A DNA stretch of 36,534 bases, from NCBI GenBank assembly GCA_018000835.1, contig JAGNJD010000025.1, positions 1 to 36,534 of the forward strand, in the 5' to 3' direction. Below the pieces are notes generated by a model, which worked only from the letters and a program-made list of their open reading frames with translations, did not search any database and was not told where the DNA came from. Below, piece by piece: positions 1-7,053 of this stretch. Numbering within the stretch: position 1 is the stretch's first letter; each line of letters begins with the position of its first letter. This DNA is from Candidatus Goldiibacteriota bacterium (GTDB lineage: Bacteria > Oederibacteriota > PGYV01 > DSYL01). The position numbers and the translations under genes were made by a program.

Positions 1-2
1 TT

Positions 3-284
3 CCCATTGTTCACGCAGTAGGCGGATTAAAGGATACCGTGCAGCAGTTTAATTTTAAGACGAAGCAGGGAAATGGTTTTCTTTTTTACGGAAATAATCC
101 GCAGGATTTGTTGCAGACAATCAGAATTGCCGTTGATGCGTATAAAAATAAATCCGTATGGCAAAAACTGATGATAAACGGAATGAAAGAAAATTTTTCG
201 TGGAGTAATTCCGCACAGGAATATGTTAAGTTGTATTACAGGGCAATGGAAAAACACGGTGCCCGCAATGCTGCTCCAACGTAA
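3..284 (+). CDS. glgA: Glycogen synthase, C-terminal end (partial)
   Basis: This open frame enters from the left edge and encodes the last 93 residues of a GT5-type ADP-glucose glycogen/starch synthase. The segment begins PIVHAVGGLKDTV, the conserved loop of the C-terminal nucleotide-sugar-binding domain, and continues with GNGFLF and the closing helix pattern NGMKENFSWSNSAQEY..LYY, which is characteristic of GlgA C-termini. The enzyme extends alpha-1,4-glucan from ADP-glucose in the cytoplasm. The N-terminal domain and the start lie outside the window. The recognition rests on motifs only; a related GT5 synthase is possible but less likely. Confidence 0.85.
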   Translation, partial: PIVHAVGGLKDTVQQFNFKTKQGNGFLFYGNNPQDLLQTIRIAVDAYKNKSVWQKLMINGMKENFSWSNSAQEYVKLYYRAMEKHGARNAAPT

Positions 285-675
285 ATCATAAATTGTAAAT
301 TAAGATATGCCGTTTATGCATTATTGTCCGGTTAATTTAATGGAAGATTGAAAGTGCAAAATGCCAAGTGCACTTATAAAAAAGCAGAAAATATAGAGTA
401 GATAAACAAAATTTACAATGCTGTCATTCAACCGGCAACAAGTAACCAAAAAGCAGCAGGTGTAAGTGTAAAATTATAGACAAAAACATTGTTAGCCGAT
501 GATTATTTATTGCTGGTTGAAAAGAAAAAACGACAGGCCGCCGGCAAGGTAGTTAATTCATTCCTGCAAAATTTGTCATAATAAAAATGGGCAGCATGGA
601 TCAATATTTTTTAATAAATAAAGTTGACTTTTGGGTTGTTTTATAGTAAATAATTTAGGACTTATAACCTTTTGC
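285..675. other. Intergenic spacer with little recognisable content
   Basis: About 390 bp between glgA and tRNA-Glu with no convincing reading frame. It holds a 7-bp inverted repeat (AAGTGCA at 352-358 with TGCACTT at 369-375) that lacks a clear T-run, so it is at best a weak terminator for glgA. A promoter for the tRNA lies at 624-652. I see nothing else in it. Confidence 0.6.
624..652 (+). promoter_or_regulatory. Predicted sigma-70 promoter for tRNA-Glu
   Basis: TTGACT (624-629), a 17-bp spacer and TAAATA (647-652) lie about 24 bp upstream of the mature tRNA 5' end. It could also transcribe the downstream phosphorylase gene, since the tRNA-to-gene gap is only 34 bp. Predicted from sequence only. 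Confidence 0.5.
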
Positions 676-751
676 GTCCCCATGGTCAAGCGGTTTAAGA
701 CATCGCCCTTTCAAGGCGGTATCACGGGTTCGATTCCCGTTGGGGACGCCA
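676..751 (+). tRNA. tRNA-Glu (anticodon UUC)
   Basis: A full cloverleaf is visible. The acceptor stem GTCCCCA pairs with TGGGGAC (741-747), the anticodon loop CTTTCAA carries UUC, the T-arm is GGGTTCGATTCCC, the discriminator is G and CCA is encoded (749-751). The sequence closely resembles other bacterial tRNA-Glu genes in its acceptor and anticodon stems. It decodes GAA and GAG. Confidence 0.97.
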
Positions 752-785
752 TTTTATATTTTATACAATCATACCCGGAGTAAAA

Positions 786-3140
786 ATGCGTTTTGGAAAA
801 TTTTCTGAAAACGGAAAAGAATATGTCATAGAAAAGTGGGGGACGCCAACTCCGTGGATTAATTACATTTCAAATCAAAGAGGTTATTGCGGAATAGTCA
901 GTCAGACGGCCGGTGGTTTTTCTTTTCATAGAGATCCGAAAGAGAGAAGAATAACAAAATACAGGTATAATAACGTTCCAATTGACAGACCCGGCCGGTA
1001 TTTTTACGTAAAAGACGAAAAAACAGGGGAATTCTGGTCACCTACCTGGCAGCCGGTCATGAAAGATCTTGATTCTTACGAATGTCACCATGGCCAGGGA
1101 TATACCAAAATTAGTTCAGCATATAAAGGCATTAGTCATTCTGTCCTGTATTTTGTTGCGCCCGATGATGACTGTGAAATATGGCAGTTAAGCGTAAAAA
1201 ATACTACAAAAACGGAAAAAAATCTGTCAATTTATTCTTATTCTGAATTTACTTTCTGGTCAGAACCGGAGTCTCGAAATATCCAGTGGTCCCTTCATTT
1301 AACGAGATGTTCATACGTTGACGACATGATAGTTTATAATTTTATTGAACCGCACCCTGCATTTGACATGAAAGCAAATAAAAATTATGTTGGAGACAGA
1401 CCAGGTTTTGCTTTTATGGGATTAAATTTCAAACCGGTTGATTTTGATTGTTCGCGGGATGCTTTTATTGGAATGTATAATTCAGAAACTGAGCCTGCCG
1501 GCGTCCGGAACAAAAGGCTGTCAAATTCAATCATCCGGGGCGGAGTTGCATGTGCAGCGTTAAGAACGAAAATAAATCTGCAGCCGGGACAATCAAAGCA
1601 GGTTATCGTGATACTGGGGTTTGCAGAAAATCTTTTAAACGCAGATGCTTTAAGAAGAAAATACAGCGACCCGGCAAACGTGACCAAATCTTTTAACCGG
1701 TTAAACGAGTTGTGGAGCGGATATCTTTCAAATTTTGAAGTTAATTCTCCCGACAAAGAATTTAATACAATAGTTAACGTCTGGAATCCATACCAATGCA
1801 AAACAACTTTTGACTGGTCCCGTTACGTTTCTTTTTATGAAAATGGGGAAAGCCGCGGCATGGGAACGCGTGATTCCTGTCAGGATACGTTTTCAGTAAA
1901 TGCTTTTATCCCGCAAAAGGTAAAAGAAAGGATAAAACAGATAATTTCAACCACCCAGTTTATAAATGGGGATTGTTATCATCAGTTTTTTCCTCTGGGT
2001 GGAAAAGGCGATTTAAAAGGGTTTTCTGACGACCATCTATGGCTTATCCAGATGGTTTATGAGTATGTATGTGAAACCGGGGATTTGTTGATTTTAAATG
2101 AAAAAATACCGTTTGTTGACAGCAATAAATCAGAAAGTATTTATAAACATCTCTGTTATGCCCTTGATTATACCGAAAAGATGAAAGGACCGAATGGATT
2201 ACCGCTTATTTTAACTGCCGACTGGAACGATACGTTGCATCTCTGGATGGAGGCAGAAAAACCTGAATCGGTATTAACTGCGGAATTATACGTTTATGCT
2301 TTAAAACTTATGCTTATACTTGCCGGTAAAACCGGTAAAAAAGAGGATATGATAAAATTCAAAAAAAGAATAAAAAAAATGACGGATGTTATAAATACAA
2401 AATGCTGGGATGGGGCATGGTATTTACGCGGGTTTGGAAGCGAAGTCATAGGAACGCACAAAAGCAAAAGAGCAAAGATATTTTTAAACACCCAGGCATG
2501 GGCGGTTTTATCAGGAGTTGCAACCGAGGAACGGGCAAAAAAGTGCATGGACAGCGTCCAAAAATATCTTTCGTCAAATGAGGGCATAAAATTATTATGG
2601 CCGTGTTTTGATTCTTACGACCAGACGTATGGCCTGATATCAAGATATAACAAGGGAAGAAAAGAAAATGGTATTTTTGCACATGCAAATGCATGGGCAA
2701 TAATTGCCGAGACAATTTTAAAAAACAATGAGCGTGCTTTTGATTATTACGAAAAAATTATTCCGATTACGAGAAATCAACGTGCTGAGAAATTAAAAAC
2801 CGAACCCTACGTATTCTGCCAGACGATATGCTCGGATGACGCTTTAAACGCCGGAGAGGGGGCAAACTCATGGCTCACCGGAACGGCATCGTGGATGTAC
2901 GTCGCCGCAACGCAACACATCCTTGGCATAAAACCTGAGATAGACGGATTGATGATTAATCCATGCGTGCCTGAGAACTGGGATGAGTATAAAATCAAAA
3001 GAAAATTCAGAGGAAGCCTATACAACATTAATTTTAAAAGGACCGGTAAATTTTTGATTCTTGTTGATGGAAAACAAATAAAAGGAAACGTCATTCCGCA
3101 GATAAAAAAATCGGACGTAAATGTTGTTGTTGAATTTTAA
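786..3140 (+). CDS. GH94 cellobiose phosphorylase-like enzyme
   Basis: The 784-residue product belongs to glycoside hydrolase family 94, inverting phosphorylases that split beta-linked disaccharides with inorganic phosphate, giving sugar-1-phosphate plus free sugar. Visible family features are the N-terminal pattern EYVI..W.TPTPWINYI, TAGGFSFHRD, RRITKYRYNNVP and GRYFYVKDE in the beta-sandwich domain, then GMGTRDSCQDTFS and the ADWND segment (residues 478-482) in the (alpha/alpha)6 barrel, where the general-acid aspartate of GH94 lies. Length matches cellobiose phosphorylases (about 810) rather than the longer cellodextrin phosphorylases. No signal peptide is seen, so it is cytoplasmic. Beta-disaccharide specificity (cellobiose versus chitobiose or other) is inferred. 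A GGAG ribosome site precedes the ATG. Its glucose-1-phosphate could feed the neighbouring glycogen pathway. Confidence 0.88.
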   Translation: MRFGKFSENGKEYVIEKWGTPTPWINYISNQRGYCGIVSQTAGGFSFHRDPKERRITKYRYNNVPIDRPGRYFYVKDEKTGEFWSPTWQPVMKDLDSYECHHGQGYTKISSAYKGISHSVLYFVAPDDDCEIWQLSVKNTTKTEKNLSIYSYSEFTFWSEPESRNIQWSLHLTRCSYVDDMIVYNFIEPHPAFDMKANKNYVGDRPGFAFMGLNFKPVDFDCSRDAFIGMYNSETEPAGVRNKRLSNSIIRGGVACAALRTKINLQPGQSKQVIVILGFAENLLNADALRRKYSDPANVTKSFNRLNELWSGYLSNFEVNSPDKEFNTIVNVWNPYQCKTTFDWSRYVSFYENGESRGMGTRDSCQDTFSVNAFIPQKVKERIKQIISTTQFINGDCYHQFFPLGGKGDLKGFSDDHLWLIQMVYEYVCETGDLLILNEKIPFVDSNKSESIYKHLCYALDYTEKMKGPNGLPLILTADWNDTLHLWMEAEKPESVLTAELYVYALKLMLILAGKTGKKEDMIKFKKRIKKMTDVINTKCWDGAWYLRGFGSEVIGTHKSKRAKIFLNTQAWAVLSGVATEERAKKCMDSVQKYLSSNEGIKLLWPCFDSYDQTYGLISRYNKGRKENGIFAHANAWAIIAETILKNNERAFDYYEKIIPITRNQRAEKLKTEPYVFCQTICSDDALNAGEGANSWLTGTASWMYVAATQHILGIKPEIDGLMINPCVPENWDEYKIKRKFRGSLYNINFKRTGKFLILVDGKQIKGNVIPQIKKSDVNVVVEF

Positions 3141-3180
3141 ATAAAATGTTATTATATTTTTCCGGAAAAGGTGATGATAT

Positions 3181-3546
3181 ATGCCAGAAGGCGAAATATA
3201 CATAGAAAGAAGAAAACATAAAAGAGTTGAAAAACAACTAAAAGCTTCATACAGATTGATTACAAGAGATGAAATTGAAAGCGATAATGAATTAATAAAA
3301 ACAAAAGCCGAATCAATAGATATAAGTACAAGTGGTATACAATTAATCTGTAATGAAAACATTGAACCGGATAGTATTATAAGAATAGACATAGAAATTC
3401 CTACAGAAGAAACGTTTATTGAAACATTTGCGGAAGTCAGATGGTGCAAATTTAATAGTAAAATAAAAAAATACAAAATCGGATTGCATTTTCTTGTGAT
3501 AAAAGAAGACCATATCAATTTAATTAATAGGTTAGTCAAAGGATAA
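3181..3546 (+). CDS. Small PilZ-domain protein (probable c-di-GMP effector)
   Basis: This 121-residue protein is essentially one PilZ domain. It has an N-terminal basic RxxxR element (ERRKHKRVEK, near residues 10-19), then after about 40 residues the DISTSGI motif matching the [D/N]xSxxG signature, and a closing KIGLHFL beta-strand. PilZ domains bind cyclic di-GMP through these two motifs. There is no signal peptide, membrane segment or second domain. An AAGGTGAT site lies upstream of the ATG. Its place upstream of the pilus cluster suggests a role in motility or adhesion, but it is separated from pilT by a hairpin-rich spacer and a fresh promoter. The region is more AT-rich than most neighbours. 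Confidence 0.85.
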   Translation: MPEGEIYIERRKHKRVEKQLKASYRLITRDEIESDNELIKTKAESIDISTSGIQLICNENIEPDSIIRIDIEIPTEETFIETFAEVRWCKFNSKIKKYKIGLHFLVIKEDHINLINRLVKG

Positions 3547-3594
3547 ATTTACGTATTTTATAATATAAAAATTATTGGAACAGCATTTAGAAAA

Positions 3595-3642
3595 CCCCAA
3601 ACTTCAGTTTGGGGAATAAAATATCTCAGTGAGATATTTTAT
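3595..3642 (+). terminator. Tandem hairpins downstream of the PilZ gene
   Basis: Two adjacent perfect stems: 8 bp with a TTCA loop (3595-3614) and 12 bp with a 3-nt loop (3616-3627 with 3631-3642), the second AT-rich and ending in TTTTAT. They could end transcription of the PilZ gene, although neither has a long U-tract, and they may equally be the left end of the proposed mobile element. Confidence 0.35.
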
Positions 3643-3730
3643 GAATATACACATTAAAAATGTTTTATCTACTTTGCCAGGATTGTTCCAGGGTCGCAGC
3701 GGAATATCACCGGTATTCCTCGTCCCCTGG

Positions 3731-3757
3731 TCAATCAACTAAATTGATTGAATTTTT
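3731..3757 (+). terminator. AT-rich hairpin followed by a T-run
   Basis: TCAATCAA (3731-3738) pairs with TTGATTGA (3744-3751) across a 5-nt loop and is followed by ATTTTTT. This looks like a weak intrinsic terminator. Its left arm overlaps bases 3732-3736 that could alternatively close the upstream long stem. Confidence 0.35.
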
Positions 3758-3831
3758 TGTGGAAGCCTCGGGCTTTAGTCCGAGGGGGTCACACTATTAA
3801 AGTTTTTGTCAGGTTTTATGTTAGATTTTTA

Positions 3832-3860
3832 TTGACAATAACAAAATTTAAGTTTATAAT
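3832..3860 (+). promoter_or_regulatory. Consensus sigma-70 promoter for pilT-pilC
   Basis: TTGACA (3832-3837), exactly 17 bp, then TATAAT (3855-3860): a full-consensus housekeeping promoter. Transcription should start near 3867, giving a leader of about 35 nt before pilT. Confidence 0.8.
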
Positions 3861-3901
3861 TATTTCAGAATAATAAACATATATTGAATCAGGAGGCTTG
3901 A

Positions 3902-4972
3902 ATGGTCAATATTGATACATTACTACGTATCATGTTTGAAAAAGCAGCATCGGATTTACACATAACGGTAGGCGTGCCCCCTATGTTAAGAATAGACGGG
4001 GAAATTACGCCTACTGAATTTGAAAAATTAAGGCCTGATGATTGTCAACACATAATATATAGTATTTTAACGGATGAACAAAAAGAAAAATTTGAAAGAG
4101 AAAATGAACTGGATATTTCTTTTGGTGTGGAAGGAATAGGCAGGGTCAGGATGAACGTTTATAAGCAAAGAGGAGCAATTGCAGCTGCATTAAGAAACAT
4201 TCCTTTGCACATTATGGATTTTGACGAACTTGGACTACCAAAGGTAGTTTCTGACATAGTAAAAACTCCAAAGGGACTGATACTGGTTACAGGCCCGACG
4301 GGTTCAGGAAAGTCAACAACTCTCGCATCAATGATTGATTGGATTAATTCACACGAGTCAAGTCATATCATTACTATTGAAGATCCCATAGAATACATTC
4401 ATACGCATAAAAATTGCATTGTAAACCAGCGCGAGGTTGGCACTGATACCCAGACCTTTGCACAGGCACTTAAATACGTTTTAAGACAGGATCCGGACGT
4501 AATTTTAGTAGGAGAGATGAGAGACCTTGAAACCATACAGGCAGCCCTTACGATAGCAGAAACCGGACATCTCGTTTTTGGCACGTTGCATACGCCTGAT
4601 GCCGTGCAGGCAATAAACAGGATAATAGACGTTTTTCCTGCACATCAGCAGTCGCAGGTCAGGGCACAAATTTCTTTTGTCCTGCAGGCCGTTATCTCAC
4701 AGCAACTTATTCCCAAAGCATATTCTTCCGGTCGTGCACTGGCAACCGAAATACTTTTGTCAAATGCAGCCATAAAAAATCTTATCAGGGAAGAAAAAGT
4801 ACATCAGATATATTCCATTATGCAGACGGGAACGGAATATGGAATGAGGACGATGAATTTTTCCCTGGCAGAACTTTATCAGAGACAACTCGTTACGTAT
4901 AACGAGATTTTTGCAAGAACCACGGACCCAAAGGACCTGCAAAGAATGATTCAGACGTCCAATCCTGTATAA
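3902..4972 (+). CDS. pilT: Type IV pilus retraction ATPase PilT
   Basis: PilT is the hexameric cytoplasmic ATPase that drives depolymerisation of the pilus from the inner membrane. The 356-residue product has the N-terminal SDLHITVGVPP domain, Walker A GPTGSGKST (from residue 131), the Asp box around IEDPIEY, Walker B DPDVILVGEMRD and the His box GHLVFGTLHT. Near the C-terminus AIKNLIREEKVHQIYS matches the AIRNLIRE signature of PilT, which separates it from PilB/GspE extension ATPases. Length is normal for the family. AGGAGG lies 7 bp before the ATG and pilC follows after 23 bp, so they are likely cotranscribed from the promoter at 3832. Confidence 0.97.
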   Translation: MVNIDTLLRIMFEKAASDLHITVGVPPMLRIDGEITPTEFEKLRPDDCQHIIYSILTDEQKEKFERENELDISFGVEGIGRVRMNVYKQRGAIAAALRNIPLHIMDFDELGLPKVVSDIVKTPKGLILVTGPTGSGKSTTLASMIDWINSHESSHIITIEDPIEYIHTHKNCIVNQREVGTDTQTFAQALKYVLRQDPDVILVGEMRDLETIQAALTIAETGHLVFGTLHTPDAVQAINRIIDVFPAHQQSQVRAQISFVLQAVISQQLIPKAYSSGRALATEILLSNAAIKNLIREEKVHQIYSIMQTGTEYGMRTMNFSLAELYQRQLVTYNEIFARTTDPKDLQRMIQTSNPV

Positions 4973-4995
4973 AATTTTTAAGGAGGACCAAAGAC

Positions 4996-6198
4996 ATGCC
5001 TGTTTTTAATTATAAGGCAAAAACTCCTGATGGCAGGGTTATTGATGGACAGATTAATGTAGAAAATGAAAATATGCTGGCCCAGATGTTAAAAGCACAG
5101 AAATTAACTCTAATATCATCCACGCGGTCCGGCGGGTTGATGGCGTTGTTAAATTTAGGACCAAAAGTAAAAACTGAGCAGGTCTCAATTTTTGCAAGGC
5201 AATTTTCAACGATGATTGCAGCAGGGCTTCCAATTTTACAATCGTTAAATATTCTTGTAGAACAAACGGAAGATAAAACTTTTAAAAGCGTCCTGACAAA
5301 AGTAAGGGATGACATAGGCAGCGGTACAAATCTTTCTGATGCCATGTCAAAATTTCCAAGCGTATTTGATACCCTTTTTTGTAACATGATTAAGGCCGGC
5401 GAACTATCCGGGTCGCTGGACCAGATACTGGACAGATTGGCTACTTATCTTGAAAAAGCAGAAGCATTAAAACAAAAAGTAAAAGGTGCAATGACGTATC
5501 CTGCCACTGTATCGGTAATTGCAATTTGTATAGTTATTCTTTTGATGGTTAAGGTAATTCCAACGTTTAAAGTAGTTTTTGAAAGCTTTGGTTCAGGACT
5601 GCCAACTCCAACAAAAATTTTATTTGGTATAGCAGAATATGAACAAAAATGGGCAATCGTTCAGGTTGCAATTATTGCCGCCATTGTTTTTATAATAACC
5701 GTTATAAAAAGGACGGAACGCGGCGGTTATATCATAGATGACATTTTGTTGAAAATGCCGGTTATTGGTATACTTCAAAAAAAATCAACCGTTGCCCGGT
5801 TTTCAAGAACCCTTGGTACATTAATAAAAAGCGGGGTTCAGATACTTGATGCACTTGAAACGGTTGCCCACTCTGCCGGCAATAAAGTCGTTGAAAAAGC
5901 ATTGATGGATACAAGAGATGCAGTAAGGGAAGGACAATCATTAACCGAACCATTAAAAAAGACGGGGTTATTTCCTGCAATGGTTATTCAGATGGTATCG
6001 GTAGGTGAAGAAACGGGAAAATTAGACGACATGTTATTAAGGATGTCTGACTTTTATGATCAGGAAGTTGACACTGCAGTTGAGGGATTGATGTCAATGA
6101 TAGAGCCGATGATTATGGCTTTTTTAGGCGTTGTAATTGGAGGAATTGTTATTGCAATATTTATACCAATGTTTAGCATGGGTTCTCTTGTAACATAA
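4996..6198 (+). CDS. pilC: Type IV pilus inner-membrane platform protein PilC
   Basis: PilC/GspF-type platform protein through which the cytoplasmic ATPases act on pilin subunits in the inner membrane. The 400 residues contain two T2SSF repeats (about 65-190 and 270-390). The first carries QVSIFARQFSTMIAAGLPI and LFCNMIKAGELSGSL; the second carries VARFSRTLGTLIKSGVQIL and MVSVGEETGKLDDML. Hydrophobic segments follow each repeat, with a final helix near 370-395. The start MPVFNYKAKTPDGRVIDG is the usual PilC N-terminus, preceded by AAGGAGG. It is downstream of pilT with a 23-bp gap. Confidence 0.97.
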   Translation: MPVFNYKAKTPDGRVIDGQINVENENMLAQMLKAQKLTLISSTRSGGLMALLNLGPKVKTEQVSIFARQFSTMIAAGLPILQSLNILVEQTEDKTFKSVLTKVRDDIGSGTNLSDAMSKFPSVFDTLFCNMIKAGELSGSLDQILDRLATYLEKAEALKQKVKGAMTYPATVSVIAICIVILLMVKVIPTFKVVFESFGSGLPTPTKILFGIAEYEQKWAIVQVAIIAAIVFIITVIKRTERGGYIIDDILLKMPVIGILQKKSTVARFSRTLGTLIKSGVQILDALETVAHSAGNKVVEKALMDTRDAVREGQSLTEPLKKTGLFPAMVIQMVSVGEETGKLDDMLLRMSDFYDQEVDTAVEGLMSMIEPMIMAFLGVVIGGIVIAIFIPMFSMGSLVT

Positions 6199-6233
6199 TG
6201 TCCTTAAATGCATTCATAAAACAGGGGGAAATA

Positions 6234-6290
6234 ATGTCGTTGTTGCATGACAAATTTAACGAAAGCATAGCGATATTAATCAGCATTTGA
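6234..6290 (+). CDS. Tiny open frame with a strong ribosome site (uncertain)
   Basis: Eighteen codons starting at an ATG 5 bp after an AGGGGGAA site and ending TGA; the product would be MSLLHDKFNESIAILISI. It lies 35 bp after pilC. It may be a small peptide, a leader, or the stump of a lost gene. No function can be assigned and it may not be translated. Confidence 0.2.
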   Translation: MSLLHDKFNESIAILISI

Positions 6291-6462
6291 AAATTTATAT
6301 AAAGGCTATTAATAAATTTAATTAAAAATATATAATTTAAAATCTGATTTTTTTATCAGGCATTGATGTTTTATAACATGAAATGTTTTTAACATATAAA
6401 TAGAAAGTTGCAGCGATTATCAATTTTGGTCAAAGAAATTACAAAAAAACAATACAAAAAAC

Positions 6463-6491
6463 TTGACAAAAAAAAATATATATGATATAAA
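6463..6491 (+). promoter_or_regulatory. Strong promoter for pilA
   Basis: TTGACA (6463-6468), 17 bp, TATAAA (6486-6491), with TG one base upstream of the -10 (extended -10). The start of transcription would be near 6498, giving a leader of about 35 nt. No sigma-54 type GG-N10-GC site is evident upstream of pilA. Confidence 0.75.
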
Positions 6492-6533
6492 TGTTATAAG
6501 TTAATATAAATCACTTTGAAAGGAGGTGAAAGT

Positions 6534-6986
6534 ATGAAAAAAACAAAGGGTTTTACGCTTATTGAACTAATGATAGTTGTTGCTATCATTGGTATTCTCG
6601 CTGCCGTTGCTATTCCAAGATTTGCTGATATGTTGGAAAAAGCAAAAGAAGGAGCAACAAAAGGAAACGTTGGAGCAATGAAATCGGCTGTTACAATTTA
6701 TTATGGAGATAATGAAGGAGTTTGGCCCGGGTCTCTTGAACCAACAGCAGGTTTTAGCAGATATTTGGAAAAAATACCTGCTATAAAAGTTACACATCAA
6801 TTTAAGTCTGCTGAAGGTACTTTCAGTGGTAACTCTACTACTTTAGTAAATGTGGATAAAGAGCCATCAGTACATTCCGATTCATGGGCATATGGAACGG
6901 TTGGAACGGTTCAGGGTGGAGTATGGGTAAATAGCACCTTAACTGATACAAAAGGAACTGCATATTCTTTGTATGGACATGAATAA
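6534..6986 (+). CDS. pilA: Major type IV pilin (prepilin)
   Basis: The 150-residue prepilin has the short basic leader MKKTKG, cleaved before Phe7, followed by FTLIELMIVVAIIGILAAVA with Glu at mature position +5. This N-methylated hydrophobic helix forms the pilus core. The remainder is a small globular domain beginning GNVGAMKSAVTIYYGDNEG, with no cysteine pair. The ATG at 6534 is chosen because AGGAGGTG (6521-6528) lies just upstream; an in-frame TTG at 6516 lies before the ribosome site. It has its own strong promoter and a terminator behind it, fitting an abundant structural subunit. A GspG-like pseudopilin is the main alternative, but context supports pilin. Confidence 0.93.
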   Translation: MKKTKGFTLIELMIVVAIIGILAAVAIPRFADMLEKAKEGATKGNVGAMKSAVTIYYGDNEGVWPGSLEPTAGFSRYLEKIPAIKVTHQFKSAEGTFSGNSTTLVNVDKEPSVHSDSWAYGTVGTVQGGVWVNSTLTDTKGTAYSLYGHE

Positions 6987-6990
6987 TCAT

Positions 6991-7038
6991 AAAAAGGGCT
7001 GGAGCATTAAAATTTACCCCAGCCCTTTTTATTTATTT
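6991..7038 (+). terminator. Intrinsic terminator after pilA
   Basis: AAAAAGGGCTGG (6991-7002) pairs perfectly with CCAGCCCTTTTT (7019-7030), a 12-bp stem whose 3' arm ends in the T-run. The pilD ribosome site starts only 11 bp beyond, so pilD and the genes after it depend on read-through or on an unseen promoter. Confidence 0.85.
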
Positions 7039-7053
7039 TAAAAGGAGGTTTTT

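Larger units (their letters stand above)
3590..3792 (+). mobile_element. Possible non-autonomous IS200/IS605-type element (omega-RNA-like remnant)
   Basis: At the left is a perfect 8-bp stem CCCCAAAC/GTTTGGGG with TTCA loop (3595-3614). At the right is CCTCGGGC/GTCCGAGG with TTTA loop (3766-3785, one G-U pair), followed by GGG and TCAC. Subterminal hairpins of this form and a TCAC-type end are typical of IS200/IS605 transposons moved by Y1 transposases. Between them lie a 12-bp stem (3616-3642), a long two-part stem (3681-3736) containing a GGAATA/TATTCC arm, and a stem 3731-3751 followed by a T-run. No tnpA or tnpB reading frame is present. A decayed or trapped internal-deletion derivative is inferred. 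Tandem terminators or another structured RNA are alternatives. Confidence 0.4.
3547..3901. other. Hairpin-rich intergenic region upstream of pilT
   Basis: The roughly 355-bp gap holds at least five inverted repeats between 3595 and 3785 and a consensus promoter at 3832-3860. The repeats are described under the element at 3590-3792. A 33-codon frame (3641-3742) runs through the hairpins without a ribosome site and is not considered a gene. Confidence 0.8.
6199..6533. other. Spacer and leader between pilC and pilA
   Basis: AT-rich gap of about 335 bp. It holds an 18-codon frame (6234-6290), a weak CTGAT/ATCAG repeat with a T-filled loop near 6343-6360, and the pilA promoter at 6463-6491. I see no other gene. 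Confidence 0.6.

Noticed and set aside
2294..2715. Minus-strand frames inside the GH94 gene and similar antisense frames elsewhere
   Set aside because: They are shadows of strong + strand genes, with no domain pattern or ribosome site.
3641..3742. 33-codon frame in the pilT upstream region
   Set aside because: Its length is filled by inverted repeats, it lacks a ribosome site and does not resemble a TnpA or TnpB fragment.
6516..6533. TTG start six codons upstream for pilA
   Set aside because: It lies before the ribosome site and would lengthen the prepilin leader; the MKKTKG leader from 6534 is standard.
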